Origin: an uncultured Clostridia bacterium
GTDB lineage: Bacteria > Bacillota > Clostridia > Christensenellales > CAG-917
Direction of reading: 5' to 3'
NCBI GenBank assembly: GCA_947383095.1
Contig: CANDBZ010000003.1
Coordinates: 1 to 44,192 of the forward strand
DNA: 44,192 nucleotides
Part shown: piece after piece, positions 8,440 to 15,084 of the stretch
Layout of the letters: the number at the start of each line of letters is the position of its first letter
How positions within the stretch are numbered: position 1 is the first letter of the stretch
Notes under the pieces: generated by a model
Databases searched by the model: none
Told to the model about the DNA's origin: nothing
What the model saw: only the letters and a program-made list of their open reading frames with translations
Position numbers and translations under genes: made by a program

Positions 8440-9813
8440 ATGATACACGCATACAAGTTGAACGGATACAACATTATTCTCGACGTTGCAAGCGGCAGCG
8501 TACACAGCGTCGACGACCTTGCTTTTGACGTGATAACCGCATATGAAAATACGCCGCGGGACGAAATCGTGCGTACGGCGTCGCAAAAGTACGGCGTTTG
8601 CGAGCAAGAGGTATCGGACTGCCTTTCAGACGTAGACGAGCTTAAGAATAGCGGGCGGCTTTTTGCGGAGGATACCTTCCGTCCCGACGTGGAAAAGCTT
8701 GCCAAGCGCGACACGGTCGTCAAGGCGCTTTGTCTGCACGTGGCGCACACCTGCAATCTCGATTGCGAGTATTGCTTTGCCGCGCAGGGCAAATATCACG
8801 GCGAGCGCGCCTTGATGTCGTTCGAGGTGGGCAAGCGCGCTCTTGATTTTTTGATTGAAAACAGCGGTACGCGCCGCAATCTCGAGGTGGACTTTTTCGG
8901 CGGCGAGCCTCTTATGAATTTCGACGTAGTGAAGGAACTTGTAAAGTACGCGCGATCGATAGAGCAGGCTCACGGCAAGCATTTCCGTTTTACGCTGACG
9001 ACGAACGGCATGCTGCTTGACGACGACGTTATAGCCTTTGCCAACGAGGAGATGGACAACGTCGTGTTGAGCCTCGACGGCAGAAAACGCGTTCACGACC
9101 GTTTCCGCAAGACGGCGGGAGGCTGCGGCAGCTTTGACGTGATCGTGCCGAAGTTTCAGAAGTTCGTAAAAGCGCGCGGCGATAAAAGCTATTATATGCG
9201 TGGAACGTTTACGCATTTCAACCCCGATTTTACGAACGATATACAGACAATGCTCGATCTCGGCTTCGACGAGTTGAGCATGGAGCCCGTCATATGTCCC
9301 CCGACGGACGAATACGCCCTCACGCAGGAGGATAAATTAATTTTGTTTGAGGAATACGAAAAGCTTGCGCAAATGATGCTCGAGCGCCGCAAGCAGGGAA
9401 AGCCCTTCACTTTTTATCATTATATGCTTGACCTCGACGGCGGTCCGTGTATTTATAAACGCGTCTCGGGCTGCGGAAGCGGCACGGAATATATGGCGGT
9501 CACCCCCGCGGGACAGCTTTATCCCTGCCATCAATTCGTGGGCAACGCCGATTATCTTATGGGCGACGTATGGCAGGGCGTGACAAGGACGGATATACGC
9601 GACAAATTCAAAACGTGCAACGCCTATTCCCGCAAGGAATGCGCCGATTGCTGGGCAAGGCTGTATTGCTCGGGCGGCTGCGCCGCAAACGCGTATAACG
9701 CGACGGGCGACGTCAACGGCGTGTATGCATACGGCTGCGATCTGTTTAAAAAGCGCATAGAGTGCGCCGTTATGCTCAAGGTGGCGGAGCAGACGGAAGC
9801 GTTTGAACAATAA
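8440..9813 (+). CDS. scfB: SCIFF radical SAM maturase (TIGR03974, SPASM type)
   Basis: 457 residues. The N-terminal ~85 residues form the peptide-recognition (RRE-like) region that should bind the SCIFF leader. The radical SAM domain has CX3CX2C at C105, C109 and C112 (HTCNLDCEYCFA), then FFGGEPL and TTNGMLL motifs. The C-terminal SPASM domain binds auxiliary [4Fe-4S] clusters: Cys residues around GGPC, SGCGSG, YPCHQF, ECADCWARLYCSGGCAANAY. It installs thioether cross-links on the SCIFF precursor in the cytoplasm. The gene directly follows the precursor and its terminator. Only a weak GGAAAAG precedes the ATG, consistent with low expression relative to the peptide. Confidence 0.96.
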   Translation: MIHAYKLNGYNIILDVASGSVHSVDDLAFDVITAYENTPRDEIVRTASQKYGVCEQEVSDCLSDVDELKNSGRLFAEDTFRPDVEKLAKRDTVVKALCLHVAHTCNLDCEYCFAAQGKYHGERALMSFEVGKRALDFLIENSGTRRNLEVDFFGGEPLMNFDVVKELVKYARSIEQAHGKHFRFTLTTNGMLLDDDVIAFANEEMDNVVLSLDGRKRVHDRFRKTAGGCGSFDVIVPKFQKFVKARGDKSYYMRGTFTHFNPDFTNDIQTMLDLGFDELSMEPVICPPTDEYALTQEDKLILFEEYEKLAQMMLERRKQGKPFTFYHYMLDLDGGPCIYKRVSGCGSGTEYMAVTPAGQLYPCHQFVGNADYLMGDVWQGVTRTDIRDKFKTCNAYSRKECADCWARLYCSGGCAANAYNATGDVNGVYAYGCDLFKKRIECAVMLKVAEQTEAFEQ

Positions 9814-9845
9814 AATATCGATTTGCTTGAAAATTTGAGAATATA

Positions 9846-9875
9846 TTGACAAATTGCCGCGGATAAGGTTATATT
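9846..9875 (+). promoter_or_regulatory. Predicted sigmaA promoter of rex
   Basis: TTGACA at 9846-9851 with TATATT at 9870-9875 (18-base spacer), or TTATAT one base earlier with 17. It lies 29 bases before the rex start codon. Confidence 0.75.
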
Positions 9876-9888
9876 TTTATCGATAAAA
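9875..9888. promoter_or_regulatory. Perfect 14-bp palindrome at the rex transcription start
   Basis: TTTTATCGATAAAA is its own reverse complement and begins at the last base of the -10 box, covering the expected start site. The place suits a repressor operator. It does not match the usual Rex operator (TTGTTAA-N4/6-TTAACAA), so either this Rex reads a different site or another regulator acts here. Confidence 0.4.
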
Positions 9889-9904
9889 GTATTTCGGGTG
9901 ATTT

Positions 9905-10543
9905 ATGGAGCAAAACGTCGAAATGTCCAAAGCTACTTTGAGGAGGCTGCCGTCTTATCTGCGTTATCTGTATCAGTTGGGCAGACAGAACGTGCCTACG
10001 GTCTCCAGCACCACGATTGCAAACGGGTTGGGTCTCAATCCCGTGCAGGTACGCAAGGATATCGCGCTTGTGTCGTCGGTGGCGGGCAAGCCCAAAACTG
10101 GCTATATCACCAAGGAGCTTATCGCAGACCTCGAAGCTTTTCTCGGCTACAACAATACGCGGGACGCGGTGTTGGTGGGCGTCGGCGGATTGGGGCGCGC
10201 GATACTCGGCTATGACGGCTTCCGCAATTACGGGCTGAATATCGTTGCCGCTTTCGACGTCAACGATAGCGTCATAAACACGGAGGTCAACGGCAAACCC
10301 GTTTACGAGACGGGCAGGCTGAAGGGCATTGTCGACAGGTATAATATCAGGCTCGGGATAATAACGGTGCCGTCAAGCTCCGCGCAGTCCGTTGCCGATA
10401 TGATGGTGGACGCGGGGATAAAGGCGATATGGTGCTTTGCGCCCGTACACTTGAATTTGCCTGCGGACATCGCGGTGAAGGGTGAGGATTTGGCGGCGTC
10501 GCTCGCATTGTTGAGCATGCAGCTCGAGGGCCATGCGGATTAA
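9905..10543 (+). CDS. rex: Redox-sensing transcriptional repressor Rex
   Basis: 212 residues, the usual length. The N-terminal winged helix (about 1-80) has the family pattern ATLRRLPSYLRYL and the recognition segment LGLNPVQVRKDIALVS. The Rossmann domain begins with GVGGLGRAILGY, which binds NADH, and the C-terminal swapped helix is present. Rex senses the NADH/NAD+ ratio: NADH binding releases it from DNA and derepresses fermentation and hydrogen-related genes. It is monocistronic, with its own promoter and a strong terminator. A GGGTGA lies 7 bases before the ATG. Whether it regulates itself through the palindrome at its start site cannot be decided from sequence. Confidence 0.96.
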   Translation: MEQNVEMSKATLRRLPSYLRYLYQLGRQNVPTVSSTTIANGLGLNPVQVRKDIALVSSVAGKPKTGYITKELIADLEAFLGYNNTRDAVLVGVGGLGRAILGYDGFRNYGLNIVAAFDVNDSVINTEVNGKPVYETGRLKGIVDRYNIRLGIITVPSSSAQSVADMMVDAGIKAIWCFAPVHLNLPADIAVKGEDLAASLALLSMQLEGHAD

Positions 10544-10555
10544 TAAGGTTAAATA

Positions 10556-10587
10556 AAAAGCGCGGTTTGCACCGCGTTTTATTTTTT
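10556..10587. terminator. Bidirectional terminator between rex and the YjbR-like gene
   Basis: CGCGGT/ACCGCG stem (10561-10566 and 10571-10576) with TTGC loop, flanked by an A-run on the left and TTTTATTTTTT on the right. It serves rex on the plus strand and, with the A-run read as U, the converging minus-strand gene. Confidence 0.85.
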
Positions 10588-10980
10588 ACATGTCTTATGT
10601 TTTCCTAGAGTTATAGCGTAACTTTCATCGAGCATGCGGCACACCGTTTCTTGATTTACAGTGCCGTCCAAAAGCACTGTTATCCAATTTTTGCGGTTCA
10701 TATGATAGGCAGGCAAAAAACCTTTTTCAAACAACAATTTTTGTCGCGCGATTTCGTCGCATTTTATGACCAATATGTCAACACTTTCCTCCAAATCGAA
10801 TCCAAGCTTGTTCCAGGGCACGTTCATTATGACGGCATACCATTTTTTATTGTCCGCTCGGCGCAAGACGGAATAAAGAGGATATTTCATCCAAAGCTGT
10901 TCCGGCATAGTCCCGTACATTTCTTCCGCATATTTAAGGACGGTTGTGCGTGTTGCGTATTGTTCTGTCTGTGTAATCAT
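10579..10980 (-). CDS. MmcQ/YjbR-family protein
   Basis: 133 residues from ATG 10980 (MITQTEQYATRT). The family pattern is clear: YGTMPEQLWMKYP, then DNKKWYAVIMNVPWNKLG, ILVIKCDE and the C-terminal NRKNWITVLLDGTV. The fold is CyaY-like and is often labelled DNA-binding, but a cellular role is not established. The frame extends 20 codons further upstream, but that ATG lies inside the -35 box of the promoter at 11012-11040, so the internal ATG is the sounder start. It converges on rex with a shared terminator and lies downstream of the XRE regulator on the same strand, from which it may also receive readthrough. Confidence 0.88.
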   Translation of the reverse strand: MITQTEQYATRTTVLKYAEEMYGTMPEQLWMKYPLYSVLRRADNKKWYAVIMNVPWNKLGFDLEESVDILVIKCDEIARQKLLFEKGFLPAYHMNRKNWITVLLDGTVNQETVCRMLDESYAITLGKHKTCKK

Positions 10981-11011
10981 AATTGTGTCCGTATAGAGTG
11001 CTTTTGAATAT

Positions 11012-11040
11012 AATTTAAGGTATATTTGGCACGCTGTCAA
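11012..11040 (-). promoter_or_regulatory. Predicted promoter of the YjbR-like gene
   Basis: On the minus strand TTGACA (11040-11035), 17-base spacer, TAAATT (11017-11012). The transcript would start near 11005, 25 bases before the chosen ATG. Confidence 0.6.
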
Positions 11041-11066
11041 TGATTAACGTGGAGTAATCAAAAAGG

Positions 11067-11306
11067 TCAGGGTTTAAACAGGTCGTCTACTTTGACGTTG
11101 AGTATCTTCGCAATGACAAAAATCTCCCTATCGGTCGCAGTGCGCAGCTGTCCTTCAAGCTTTGAGTAGCTTGACGGATTTATATCGACGCCCTCGACTT
11201 GAATTTTTGCGATAAAATCCTTTTGGGAAATTTTATTGCTCGAACGAAGCCTTTCTATAGTTGCGCCGACGATATTGGCAGTGCCGTAGTTTTTTCTTTT
11301 TCTCAT
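11067..11306 (-). CDS. Small XRE-family helix-turn-helix regulator
   Basis: 79 residues, essentially one HTH_3 domain: IVGATIERLRSSNKISQKDFIAKIQ, then INPSSYSKLEGQLRTATDREIFVIAKILNVKVDDLF, the standard five-helix pattern with recognition helix around residues 42-52. It has no effector domain, so it is probably a simple repressor. It is divergent from the zinc-ribbon gene. The 112 bases between the two genes hold two inverted repeats sharing the word ATAATTC, one over the likely -10 of this gene and one inside the opposite promoter. Autoregulation and control of the neighbour are therefore likely but not shown. Confidence 0.9.
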   Translation of the reverse strand: MRKRKNYGTANIVGATIERLRSSNKISQKDFIAKIQVEGVDINPSSYSKLEGQLRTATDREIFVIAKILNVKVDDLFKP

Positions 11307-11330
11307 AATCAGCCTATATCAGCTCATATT

Positions 11331-11345
11331 TATAATTCCATTATA
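11331..11345. promoter_or_regulatory. Inverted repeat over the likely -10 of the XRE gene
   Basis: TATAAT-TCC-ATTATA, a perfect dyad with 6-base arms. Read on the minus strand it provides a TATAAT (11345-11340) at a suitable distance from the XRE start codon, but no good -35 box is present. The overlap suggests an operator. Confidence 0.5.
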
Positions 11346-11358
11346 GAAAGAAAAATAT

Positions 11359-11387
11359 TTGACATAATTCTATAAAAGAATTATAAT
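11359..11387 (+). promoter_or_regulatory. Consensus promoter with embedded inverted repeat, upstream of the zinc-ribbon gene
   Basis: TTGACA at 11359-11364 and TATAAT at 11382-11387 with a 17-base spacer: exact consensus. Embedded in it is ATAATTC-N7-GAATTAT (11364-11384), a perfect 7-bp dyad running from the end of the -35 box into the -10 box. A protein bound there would block RNA polymerase. The same half-site occurs in the dyad at 11331-11345. Confidence 0.75.
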
Positions 11388-11418
11388 CACATTGTTATTT
11401 TTATTAGGAAGTGCGCAG

Positions 11419-11805
11419 TTGTCTTTGGTTGTTTGTCCCGGTTGTCAGAATAACGTTTCGGACAGTTTCAATTATTGTCCGTATTGCGGCTTTCGTTTAG
11501 CTGATTGCAAAAAGGGCTTCGTCTCCGTTTGCAACGTCGGAAACAGGACGGTGACGTACGAGCTTTCAAACGGCGGCGGTTATTTTATCGCTCCGTCGCA
11601 AACCGAAAAAATCGAAATCACAAAGGATTGCATCATCACTTTCGTCATAAGCTTGCGCAGGTACAAAGGCGACGTCGGCTTTGTCACCGCGCGGTATTTT
11701 GCAAAGGAAGGGCGAAGCGTCCGTTTAAACGTTTGCGCATCGGGCGACAGTATAGAGCTTAAATGCGATGCGCAGGCGTGTGGGTATTACTTATTGCGGC
11801 AGTAG
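11419..11805 (+). CDS. Zinc-ribbon protein with an unrecognised C-terminal beta domain
   Basis: 128 residues from TTG 11419. The reading frame runs further upstream, but TAGGAAG at 11405-11411 is spaced 7 bases from this TTG, and an earlier start would fall at the transcription start. The N-terminus is a zinc ribbon: CPGC (residues 6-9), 11 residues, then CPYCG (21-25). The remaining ~95 residues, with alternating hydrophobic strands and turns (SVCNVGNRTVTYELSNGGG), look all-beta, and I do not recognise a family for them. Three further Cys lie near the C-terminus. The gene faces the small XRE gene, whose product probably controls it. Confidence 0.7.
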   Translation: MSLVVCPGCQNNVSDSFNYCPYCGFRLADCKKGFVSVCNVGNRTVTYELSNGGGYFIAPSQTEKIEITKDCIITFVISLRRYKGDVGFVTARYFAKEGRSVRLNVCASGDSIELKCDAQACGYYLLRQ

Positions 11806-11835
11806 CGCGGGAGTGTGAAAGCAAAAAAGTATATA

Positions 11836-11862
11836 AAAAAAGCTCCGAAACCGGAGCTTTTT
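11836..11862. terminator. Bidirectional terminator between zinc-ribbon gene and glyQS
   Basis: AGCTCCG/CGGAGCT 7-bp stem with AAAC loop, T5 on the right and a long A-run on the left, so it can end transcription from both converging genes. Confidence 0.87.
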
Positions 11863-11873
11863 CAAGTCGTGTT

Positions 11874-13259
11874 TCAATATTTCAATTTGTCCTCGAAATA
11901 CGGGATAAGGTTTTCGATGGGCATACGCACCTGCGCCATCGTATCACGCTCTCGCACCGTGACGCAACCGTCCTCGAGAGTGTCGAAGTCCACCGTGACG
12001 CAATACGGCGTGCCTATCTCGTCCTGCCTGCGATAGCGTTTGCCTATGGACGCGGACGAATCAAAGTCGCATGCAAAGCGCTTGGAAAGCTCTATATACA
12101 GCTCCTCCGCCTTATCGTTGAGTTGCTTTTGCAGGGGGAGCACCGCGACCTTGACGGGAGCAAGCGCGGGGTGAAAATGAAGCACGACGCGCGTGTCGTT
12201 TTCTCCCACCGTTTCCTCTTCGTATGCGTCGCACAGGAACGCAAGGAAAGCGCGGTCCGCGCCGAGAGACGGCTCTATTACGTAAGGAACGTACTTTTCG
12301 TTGGTGACGGGATCGACATAGCTCAAATCCTTGCCGCTTGTTTTGATGTGCTGATTGAGGTCGTAATCCGTGCGGTCGGCGACGCCCCAAAGCTCTCCCC
12401 AGCCGAAGGGGAACTTGTATTCGAAGTCCGTCGTAGCTTTTGAATAGAAGCAAAGCTCTTCCGCGTCATGGTCGCGCAGACGAAGGTTTTCCTCGCGCAT
12501 GCCGAGATCCAAAAGCCACCGATGGCAAAAATCCTTCCAATATTTAAACCATTCGAGGTCGGTATCGGGCTTGCAGAAAAACTCCATTTCCATTTGTTCA
12601 AACTCTCTTATGCGGAAGATGAAGTTGCCGGGGGTGATCTCGTTGCGGAAGCTCTTGCCTATCTGGCCTATGCCGAAGGGAATTTTTTTGCGGGTCGTGC
12701 GTTGCACGTTTTTGAAGTTGACAAATATGCCTTGGGCGGTCTCCGGACGCAGATAAACGGCGGAGGCGCTGTCCTCGGTCACGCCTATGAAGGTCTTGAA
12801 CATGAGATTGAATTTTCTCACGCCAGTGAAATCGCTGTTGCCGCACACGGGGCAGGGTATCTTATTTTGCGCGATGTATTCCTCCATTTGCTCGTTGCTC
12901 CAGCCCGCGATATTGCAGTCTATGCCGTGCTTTGCCATGTAATCCTCGATAAGATTGTCCGCGCGATGACGGGATTTGCAGCTTTTGCAATCCATGAGCG
13001 GATCTGAAAAGCCGCCTATATGTCCCGAAGCCTGCCACGTAGTCGGGTTCATGAGTATCGCGCTGTCGATGCCCACGGTGTGGGGATTTTCTACGACGAA
13101 TTTCTTCCACCACGCCTGCTTGACGTTGTTTTTGAGCGCTACGCCGAGAGGACCGTAATCCCATGAGTTTGACAGTCCGCCGTATATTTCGCTGCCGGGA
13201 TAAACAAATCCGCGGTTTTTTGCGAGAGCGACGATTTTGTCCATTGTGAGTTGCGCCAT
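11874..13259 (-). CDS. glyQS: Glycyl-tRNA synthetase, dimeric alpha2 type
   Basis: 461 residues, full length for bacterial dimeric GlyRS. The N-terminal [23 protein letters not shown] is the family signature. Class II motifs follow: motif 2 around [25 protein letters not shown] and motif 3 near [15 protein letters not shown] zinc-binding-like CKSC...CPVC pair lies near residues 88-153. The C-terminal anticodon-binding domain covers about the last 100 residues. It charges tRNA-Gly with glycine. AGAGG precedes the ATG. The promoter gives a leader of only about 40 bases, too short for a T-box; the leader has just a small CTTTGC/GCAAAG hairpin. Confidence 0.97.
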   Translation of the reverse strand: MAQLTMDKIVALAKNRGFVYPGSEIYGGLSNSWDYGPLGVALKNNVKQAWWKKFVVENPHTVGIDSAILMNPTTWQASGHIGGFSDPLMDCKSCKSRHRADNLIEDYMAKHGIDCNIAGWSNEQMEEYIAQNKIPCPVCGNSDFTGVRKFNLMFKTFIGVTEDSASAVYLRPETAQGIFVNFKNVQRTTRKKIPFGIGQIGKSFRNEITPGNFIFRIREFEQMEMEFFCKPDTDLEWFKYWKDFCHRWLLDLGMREENLRLRDHDAEELCFYSKATTDFEYKFPFGWGELWGVADRTDYDLNQHIKTSGKDLSYVDPVTNEKYVPYVIEPSLGADRAFLAFLCDAYEEETVGENDTRVVLHFHPALAPVKVAVLPLQKQLNDKAEELYIELSKRFACDFDSSASIGKRYRRQDEIGTPYCVTVDFDTLEDGCVTVRERDTMAQVRMPIENLIPYFEDKLKY

Positions 13260-13307
13260 AATATACCTCTTTTATCTTTGCAAAAGCAAAGCAGTTTTGT
13301 CATAAAA

Positions 13308-13336
13308 ATGATAAATAATTATATAGAAAATGTCAA
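13308..13336 (-). promoter_or_regulatory. Predicted sigmaA promoter of glyQS
   Basis: Minus strand TTGACA (13336-13331), 17 bases, TATCAT (13313-13308). The start site would be near 13301, giving an untranslated leader of about 40 bases. Confidence 0.75.
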
Positions 13337-13380
13337 ACGGTTGAGATGAGTTGAGCAAACTTTGCCCTCCCCGCTAAAAG

Positions 13381-13401
13381 AAAAAGACGCCGAGCGGCGT
13401 C
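13381..13401 (-). terminator. Terminator of the Cys-rich small protein gene
   Basis: GACGCCG/CGGCGTC stem (13386-13392, 13395-13401). Read on the minus strand it is followed by TTTTTCTTTT. It lies 23 bases past the stop of the Cys-rich gene. Confidence 0.82.
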
Positions 13402-13424
13402 TCTTTCTTTCGAGCGGCAGTCGA

Positions 13425-13628
13425 TTACTTGCAGCAGCAGTTGTTGCCGCACAGGCAAGAGAGGATGAGGATCAGCCAGACAAGGTCGCAGCTGTTGGTG
13501 CAGCCGCATCCGCCGCAGCCGTTATTGCCGCATCCGCAACCGCAGTTGTTTAAAATGAGCATGAGAAGTATCAAGTCGCAGCAATTGCAACCACAACCGT
13601 TTGTGCCACCGTTTGCAAAAAAGTTCAT
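13425..13628 (-). CDS. Cys/Gly/Asn-rich small protein with two hydrophobic repeats
   Basis: 67 residues with 16 cysteines. It is built of two imperfect repeats: Cys/Gly/Asn-rich part, then CDL followed by a Leu/Ile-rich helix and another Cys-rich part (residues 17-33 and 47-61; CDLILLMLILNNCGCG against CDLVWLILILSCLCG). Such short high-Cys proteins occur in many Clostridia and are sometimes annotated as chorion-class high-cysteine HCB protein 13. The function is unknown; coat-like or membrane-associated roles are guesses. GGAGG, 9 bases before the ATG, makes translation convincing, and a terminator follows. No clear vegetative promoter with correct spacing is visible. Confidence 0.75.
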   Translation of the reverse strand: MNFFANGGTNGCGCNCCDLILLMLILNNCGCGCGNNGCGGCGCTNSCDLVWLILILSCLCGNNCCCK

Positions 13629-13734
13629 AGTATGTACCTCCGATAAATTTTGGATTTCTCCTACATTACCTTACGCTTTTTCAAAATAATGTGTTACTGT
13701 GCATTGAAAATGTCAAAGTCAAATATATTTTGTC

Positions 13735-14199
13735 GTGGAGTATTTGAAGCGCATGCTGGGAATCGTTGCGGGACTGTTCTGTACGCTCGCGGTGGCAGGG
13801 CTTTGTTCCTATTGCATGAAATTGGACTTAAACTGGTATGTTGCGTTGAATAAACCGCAGTTTCTGGTAAGCGGAGGATGGTTTACGCTGTTTGTGGGCA
13901 TAAGCTATCTGTCGTCCATACTTGCCGTGAGCAGGCTTGTGCAGTTCAAGCATATTTTCCCGTCGATGATATTTTTTGCGGTGCTGGGCTTTGCGTGCGT
14001 AATGTTTGTGCTGTGCTTTTTCACATTGAAAAATCTTGTGGCGGCGTTTGTGTTTATCACGCTAGCGCTGGCGATGTCGTACGTGCTGCTCGTGCGCTTT
14101 TTGATAAAGGACGCGAAGATAGCGCTTGAATTTTTGCCCGCGTTCATATTCAACGCTTATTCGTTTTTGTGCGTGATATATATCGTCCTCAATAATTGA
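13735..14199 (+). CDS. TspO/MBR-like membrane protein (divergent)
   Basis: About 150 residues with five hydrophobic segments (near 7-27, 45-65, 75-97, 101-119 and 133-151). The pattern WYVALNKPQF followed by GGWFTLFVGISYL matches the TspO/MBR motif (WYxxLxKPxxxPPxWxFxxVW), and the C-terminal LPAFIFNAYSFLCVIYIVLN matches the last helix, but the Trp and Pro content is reduced. TspO proteins bind porphyrins and related ligands in membranes. The start is uncertain: GTG 13735 lacks an upstream Shine-Dalgarno site, whereas the GGAG inside it could serve TTG 13744 (tight) or ATG 13753 (loose). Confidence 0.65.
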   Translation: MEYLKRMLGIVAGLFCTLAVAGLCSYCMKLDLNWYVALNKPQFLVSGGWFTLFVGISYLSSILAVSRLVQFKHIFPSMIFFAVLGFACVMFVLCFFTLKNLVAAFVFITLALAMSYVLLVRFLIKDAKIALEFLPAFIFNAYSFLCVIYIVLNN

Positions 14200-14215
14200 C
14201 GCCGCGCTTTTCCGC

Positions 14216-14244
14216 TTGATAATAAATGATATTCTTGATATACT
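14216..14244 (+). promoter_or_regulatory. Predicted promoter of the coaX operon
   Basis: TTGATA at 14216-14221, 17-base spacer, TATACT at 14239-14244; coaX starts 39 bases downstream. No other promoter is evident until after acpP, so coaX, hom, malQ, the phosphopantetheinyl transferase and acpP may form one transcript. Confidence 0.65.
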
Positions 14245-14282
14245 ATAAACAGTATACGCGCTGTGCGCGCAAGGAGATACAT

Positions 14283-15059
14283 ATGCTTCTTACAATGGAT
14301 ATAGGAAATACCAATGTGAAAATCGGCGTGTTTTACGCCGACGGCGCAAATCCCGTAGCGTCCTGGAGATTGTCGACGAAGGCATATCGCACCGCCGACG
14401 AATACGGCATGGTGCTTTATGATTTGCTCAAGCAGCGCGGGGTCAGGTTCGAGGACATAGACGCCGCGGTGATTTCCTCCGTCGCGCCTGCGCTCAATTA
14501 TACCATAGAGCATATGTGCGGATACTATCTTAATCTTCAGCCGCTTTGCGTGACCCATACTACGGACACGGGCATAAAGCTCAACTACGACCATCCCTCC
14601 GAGCTCGGTACGGACAGAATAGTGGGCGCGGCGGCGGCATATTATTTTTACGGCGGTCCCGTGATCGAGGTGGATTTCGGCTCGGCGACTACGTTCAATC
14701 TCGTCACGGGCGACGGCGAATTTTTGGGAGGGGCGATCGCTCCCGGCATAAAGACCGCGACGGAGTCTCTTGTGACGACTGCCGCCAAGCTGCCGAGGAT
14801 AGAGCTTTCCGCGCCTGCGGATATCGTGGGGACGGACACTCGCAGCTGCATGCAGAGCGGCATTGTATACGGATATGCGGGGCTTGTGAAATATATGGTT
14901 GAAAAGTATCGCGCGCTGCCGAGGCTCAAGGGCGCGAAGGTCGTCGCAACCGGCGGCTTGAGCGAGCTTGTAGAGTCTGCCGAGCCGGGGCTTTTGGACG
15001 TTGTCGACAGGGCGCTTGCGCTCAAGGGGCTCAAATACATTTATGACAAAAACAAATGA
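14283..15059 (+). CDS. coaX: Type III pantothenate kinase
   Basis: 258 residues. Start ATG 14283 is set by AAGGAG 6 bases upstream; the longer frame has no ribosome site. Motifs: DIGNTNVKIG (6-15, phosphate binding), ELGTDRIVGA (pantothenate/metal region), DFGSATTFN (normally DFGTATT) and GGAIAPGI. CoaX phosphorylates pantothenate, the first step of coenzyme A synthesis, usually needs a monovalent cation, and is not feedback-inhibited by CoA. It heads a cluster that ends with the phosphopantetheinyl transferase and ACP, which use the CoA-derived arm. hom starts 25 bases downstream. Confidence 0.96.
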   Translation: MLLTMDIGNTNVKIGVFYADGANPVASWRLSTKAYRTADEYGMVLYDLLKQRGVRFEDIDAAVISSVAPALNYTIEHMCGYYLNLQPLCVTHTTDTGIKLNYDHPSELGTDRIVGAAAAYYFYGGPVIEVDFGSATTFNLVTGDGEFLGGAIAPGIKTATESLVTTAAKLPRIELSAPADIVGTDTRSCMQSGIVYGYAGLVKYMVEKYRALPRLKGAKVVATGGLSELVESAEPGLLDVVDRALALKGLKYIYDKNK

Positions 15060-15084
15060 ACGCACGGCGCGTACGGGAGAGAAT

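Noticed and set aside
11392..11418. Upstream TTG start for the zinc-ribbon gene
   Set aside because: It falls at the predicted transcription start, and a spaced TAGGAAG supports the later TTG.
13260..13340. T-box leader for glyQS
   Set aside because: The promoter leaves only ~40 bases of leader, and no T-box sequence or terminator/antiterminator pair is seen.
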